A stretch of 5,065 bases of DNA from Planctomycetales bacterium (lineage in GTDB: Bacteria > Planctomycetota > Planctomycetia > Gemmatales > Gemmataceae): the NCBI GenBank assembly GCA_020054355.1, contig JAGVLI010000041.1, forward strand, positions 1-5,065, written 5' to 3'. This document shows positions 3,982-5,065 of the stretch, piece after piece (within the stretch, counting starts at the first letter, position 1; every line of letters starts with the position of its first letter). The position numbers and the translations under genes were made by a program. The notes below the pieces were generated by a model that was not told where the DNA came from, did no database searches, and saw nothing but the letters and a program-made list of their open reading frames with translations.

Positions 3982-5065
3982 ATGGACCTGGCAAAGCTAA
4001 TCGCGTACTTCGATACCGCGCCCGCCGTGCGGCTGTTGCGCTCGCCGAACGTGCCGTTCATCGTGGATTTCCTCAACCAGCAGTTCAAACGAGCCGGGCG
4101 GATCACGGTCCCGCACGCTGAGCTGCTGGCAGCACTCGTCACGTATCAAGAGACGATCCAGGAAAGTTACCCCGACAAGTTGCAGGACAAGCCGGAAACC
4201 TACCTTGCCGGATGGTGTTCGAGCCAGACCCGCTGGCTCCGCCGGTTGCTGGAAACGGGCCGAAACGAGCCGGTCTACCAGCTCACTCCGCACACCGAGG
4301 AAGTCTTCGCTTTTCTGGATCGGGTCCTGGAGCAGGACTTCGGCTTTGTCGACACCGAATCGCGCTTGCGCCTGGTGATGGAGACCCTGGCCGACCTCGT
4401 CGTTGGCGCCTCGGAAGACCCCCAGACGCGGCTCGGTCATCTGCGCGCCGAGCAAGAGCGCATCGAGCGGGAGATCCACGGGATCGAGCGTGAAGGGCTG
4501 GTCACGCGCTACCAGCCGGCCCAGATCCGCGAACGCTTTGGCATGGCGGTGTCGCTGTTGAAGCAACTCCAGGGCGACTTCCGGGCGGTCGAAGACAAGT
4601 TCAAGGAAATTACCCAGCAGGTCCAGCAACGGCAGAGCGAAGGTCGCGACTCCCGCGGCGGCATCCTGGAGTTCGCGCTCGACTCGGAAGACCTCCTCAA
4701 GCGTGAAGATCAGGGGGTCAGTTTCTACGAGTTCGTTCGCTTCATCCTCTCGCCGGCGCAGCAGGAAAGGCTGCAAAGCATCATCGACCAACTCGGCAAG
4801 ATCCAGGAATTGATTGAGCATGCCGACGGGCTGGAAACGGTCCGGCGGATGGTGCCGGCGTTGCTGGCCGAAGCCGAGAAGGTCATGCGGACGAACCAGC
4901 GCCTGTCCGCGACACTTCGTCGGCTGCTCGACGCGCGGGCACAGAATGATCGGCAACGCGTCGGCCAACTGTGCCGGGACATCCTGGGGCTGGCCGCCTC
5001 CCTGGCCAGCGACCCGCCCAGGAGCACGGTCGGTTTGACCGTGGAGACGAAGGTTCCCATCGCAT
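3982..5065 (+). CDS. jetA: DUF3375 protein, JetA-like kleisin subunit of a Wadjet anti-plasmid system (3'-truncated by window)
   Basis: 361 codons are visible and the frame is still open at the right edge; family members usually have about 480-500 residues. I recognise the DUF3375 pattern: MDLAKLIAYFDTAPAVRLLRSPNVPFIVDFL at the start, W78 and RWLRRL (84-89), YQLTPHTEEVFAFLDR (99-114), FVDTESRLRLVMETL (122-136), a charged coiled-coil (about 150-175), and REDQGVSFYEFVRFILSP in the middle. DUF3375 is JetA of Wadjet, a MukF-like kleisin that with JetB and the SMC protein JetC forms a loop-extruding complex, and with the JetD nuclease cleaves small circular plasmids. DUF3375 points to the type I arrangement. 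ATG-3982 is the only start: an in-frame TAA lies at 3949-3951 and no ATG, GTG or TTG occurs between. The ribosome site is weak (GGA near 3974). JetB, JetC and JetD should follow on the right, outside view. Confidence 0.85.
   Translation, partial: MDLAKLIAYFDTAPAVRLLRSPNVPFIVDFLNQQFKRAGRITVPHAELLAALVTYQETIQESYPDKLQDKPETYLAGWCSSQTRWLRRLLETGRNEPVYQLTPHTEEVFAFLDRVLEQDFGFVDTESRLRLVMETLADLVVGASEDPQTRLGHLRAEQERIEREIHGIEREGLVTRYQPAQIRERFGMAVSLLKQLQGDFRAVEDKFKEITQQVQQRQSEGRDSRGGILEFALDSEDLLKREDQGVSFYEFVRFILSPAQQERLQSIIDQLGKIQELIEHADGLETVRRMVPALLAEAEKVMRTNQRLSATLRRLLDARAQNDRQRVGQLCRDILGLAASLASDPPRSTVGLTVETKVPIA

Noticed and set aside
3997..4968. 323-codon minus-strand open frame on the right side
   Set aside because: It is antisense to the plus-strand DUF3375 frame, which matches a known family along its length; the antisense product shows no motif.
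1..5065. CRISPR arrays, tRNA or rRNA genes, reverse transcriptase or toxin-antitoxin pairs
   Set aside because: I looked for regularly spaced repeats, tRNA-like cloverleaf ends and motifs such as YxDD and saw none.

Overview
The window is GC-rich (roughly 60-65% by eye) and dense in accessory genes. No gene fixes the taxon. The combination of a large zinc-ribbon serine recombinase, a small sigma-70-like protein and a YEIADR-type transposase resembles what I know from planctomycete (Gemmataceae-like) genomes. That assignment is an inference.

Layout, left to right. (1) 1-197, minus strand: the 5' end of an IS transposase gene, cut by the window edge and apparently frameshifted in an A5 run near its start. 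(2) 198-667: non-coding but structured. It holds the transposase ribosome site, competing small stems, a 24-pair hairpin (395-445), a 10-bp tandem duplication and two perfect 19-bp palindromes. The second palindrome buries the Shine-Dalgarno of the next gene. (3) 668-2692, plus: a 674-residue large serine recombinase, followed by a terminator-like hairpin. (4) 2693-2946: a structured leader whose stems form two mutually exclusive sets, one hiding and one freeing the next ribosome site. (5) 2947-3633, plus: a 228-residue protein with sigma-70 region-2-like and region-4-like parts. (6) 3634-3981: a hairpin, a very strong 17-bp rho-independent terminator, a degenerate 9-bp tandem repeat and a candidate promoter. 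(7) 3982 to the right edge, plus: the first 361 codons of a DUF3375 protein, recognised as JetA, the kleisin-like subunit of the Wadjet (JetABCD) anti-plasmid SMC system.

Taken together this looks like the left part of a defence island. An insertion sequence lies at the border, a recombinase could move the island, a sigma-like protein may regulate something, and a Wadjet operon begins and runs off the right side (jetB, jetC and jetD are expected there but not visible). The recombinase and sigma-like genes both appear to have structure-occluded ribosome sites, whereas the defence gene has its own candidate promoter after a strong terminator. That arrangement suggests the mobility/regulatory genes and the defence operon are controlled separately.
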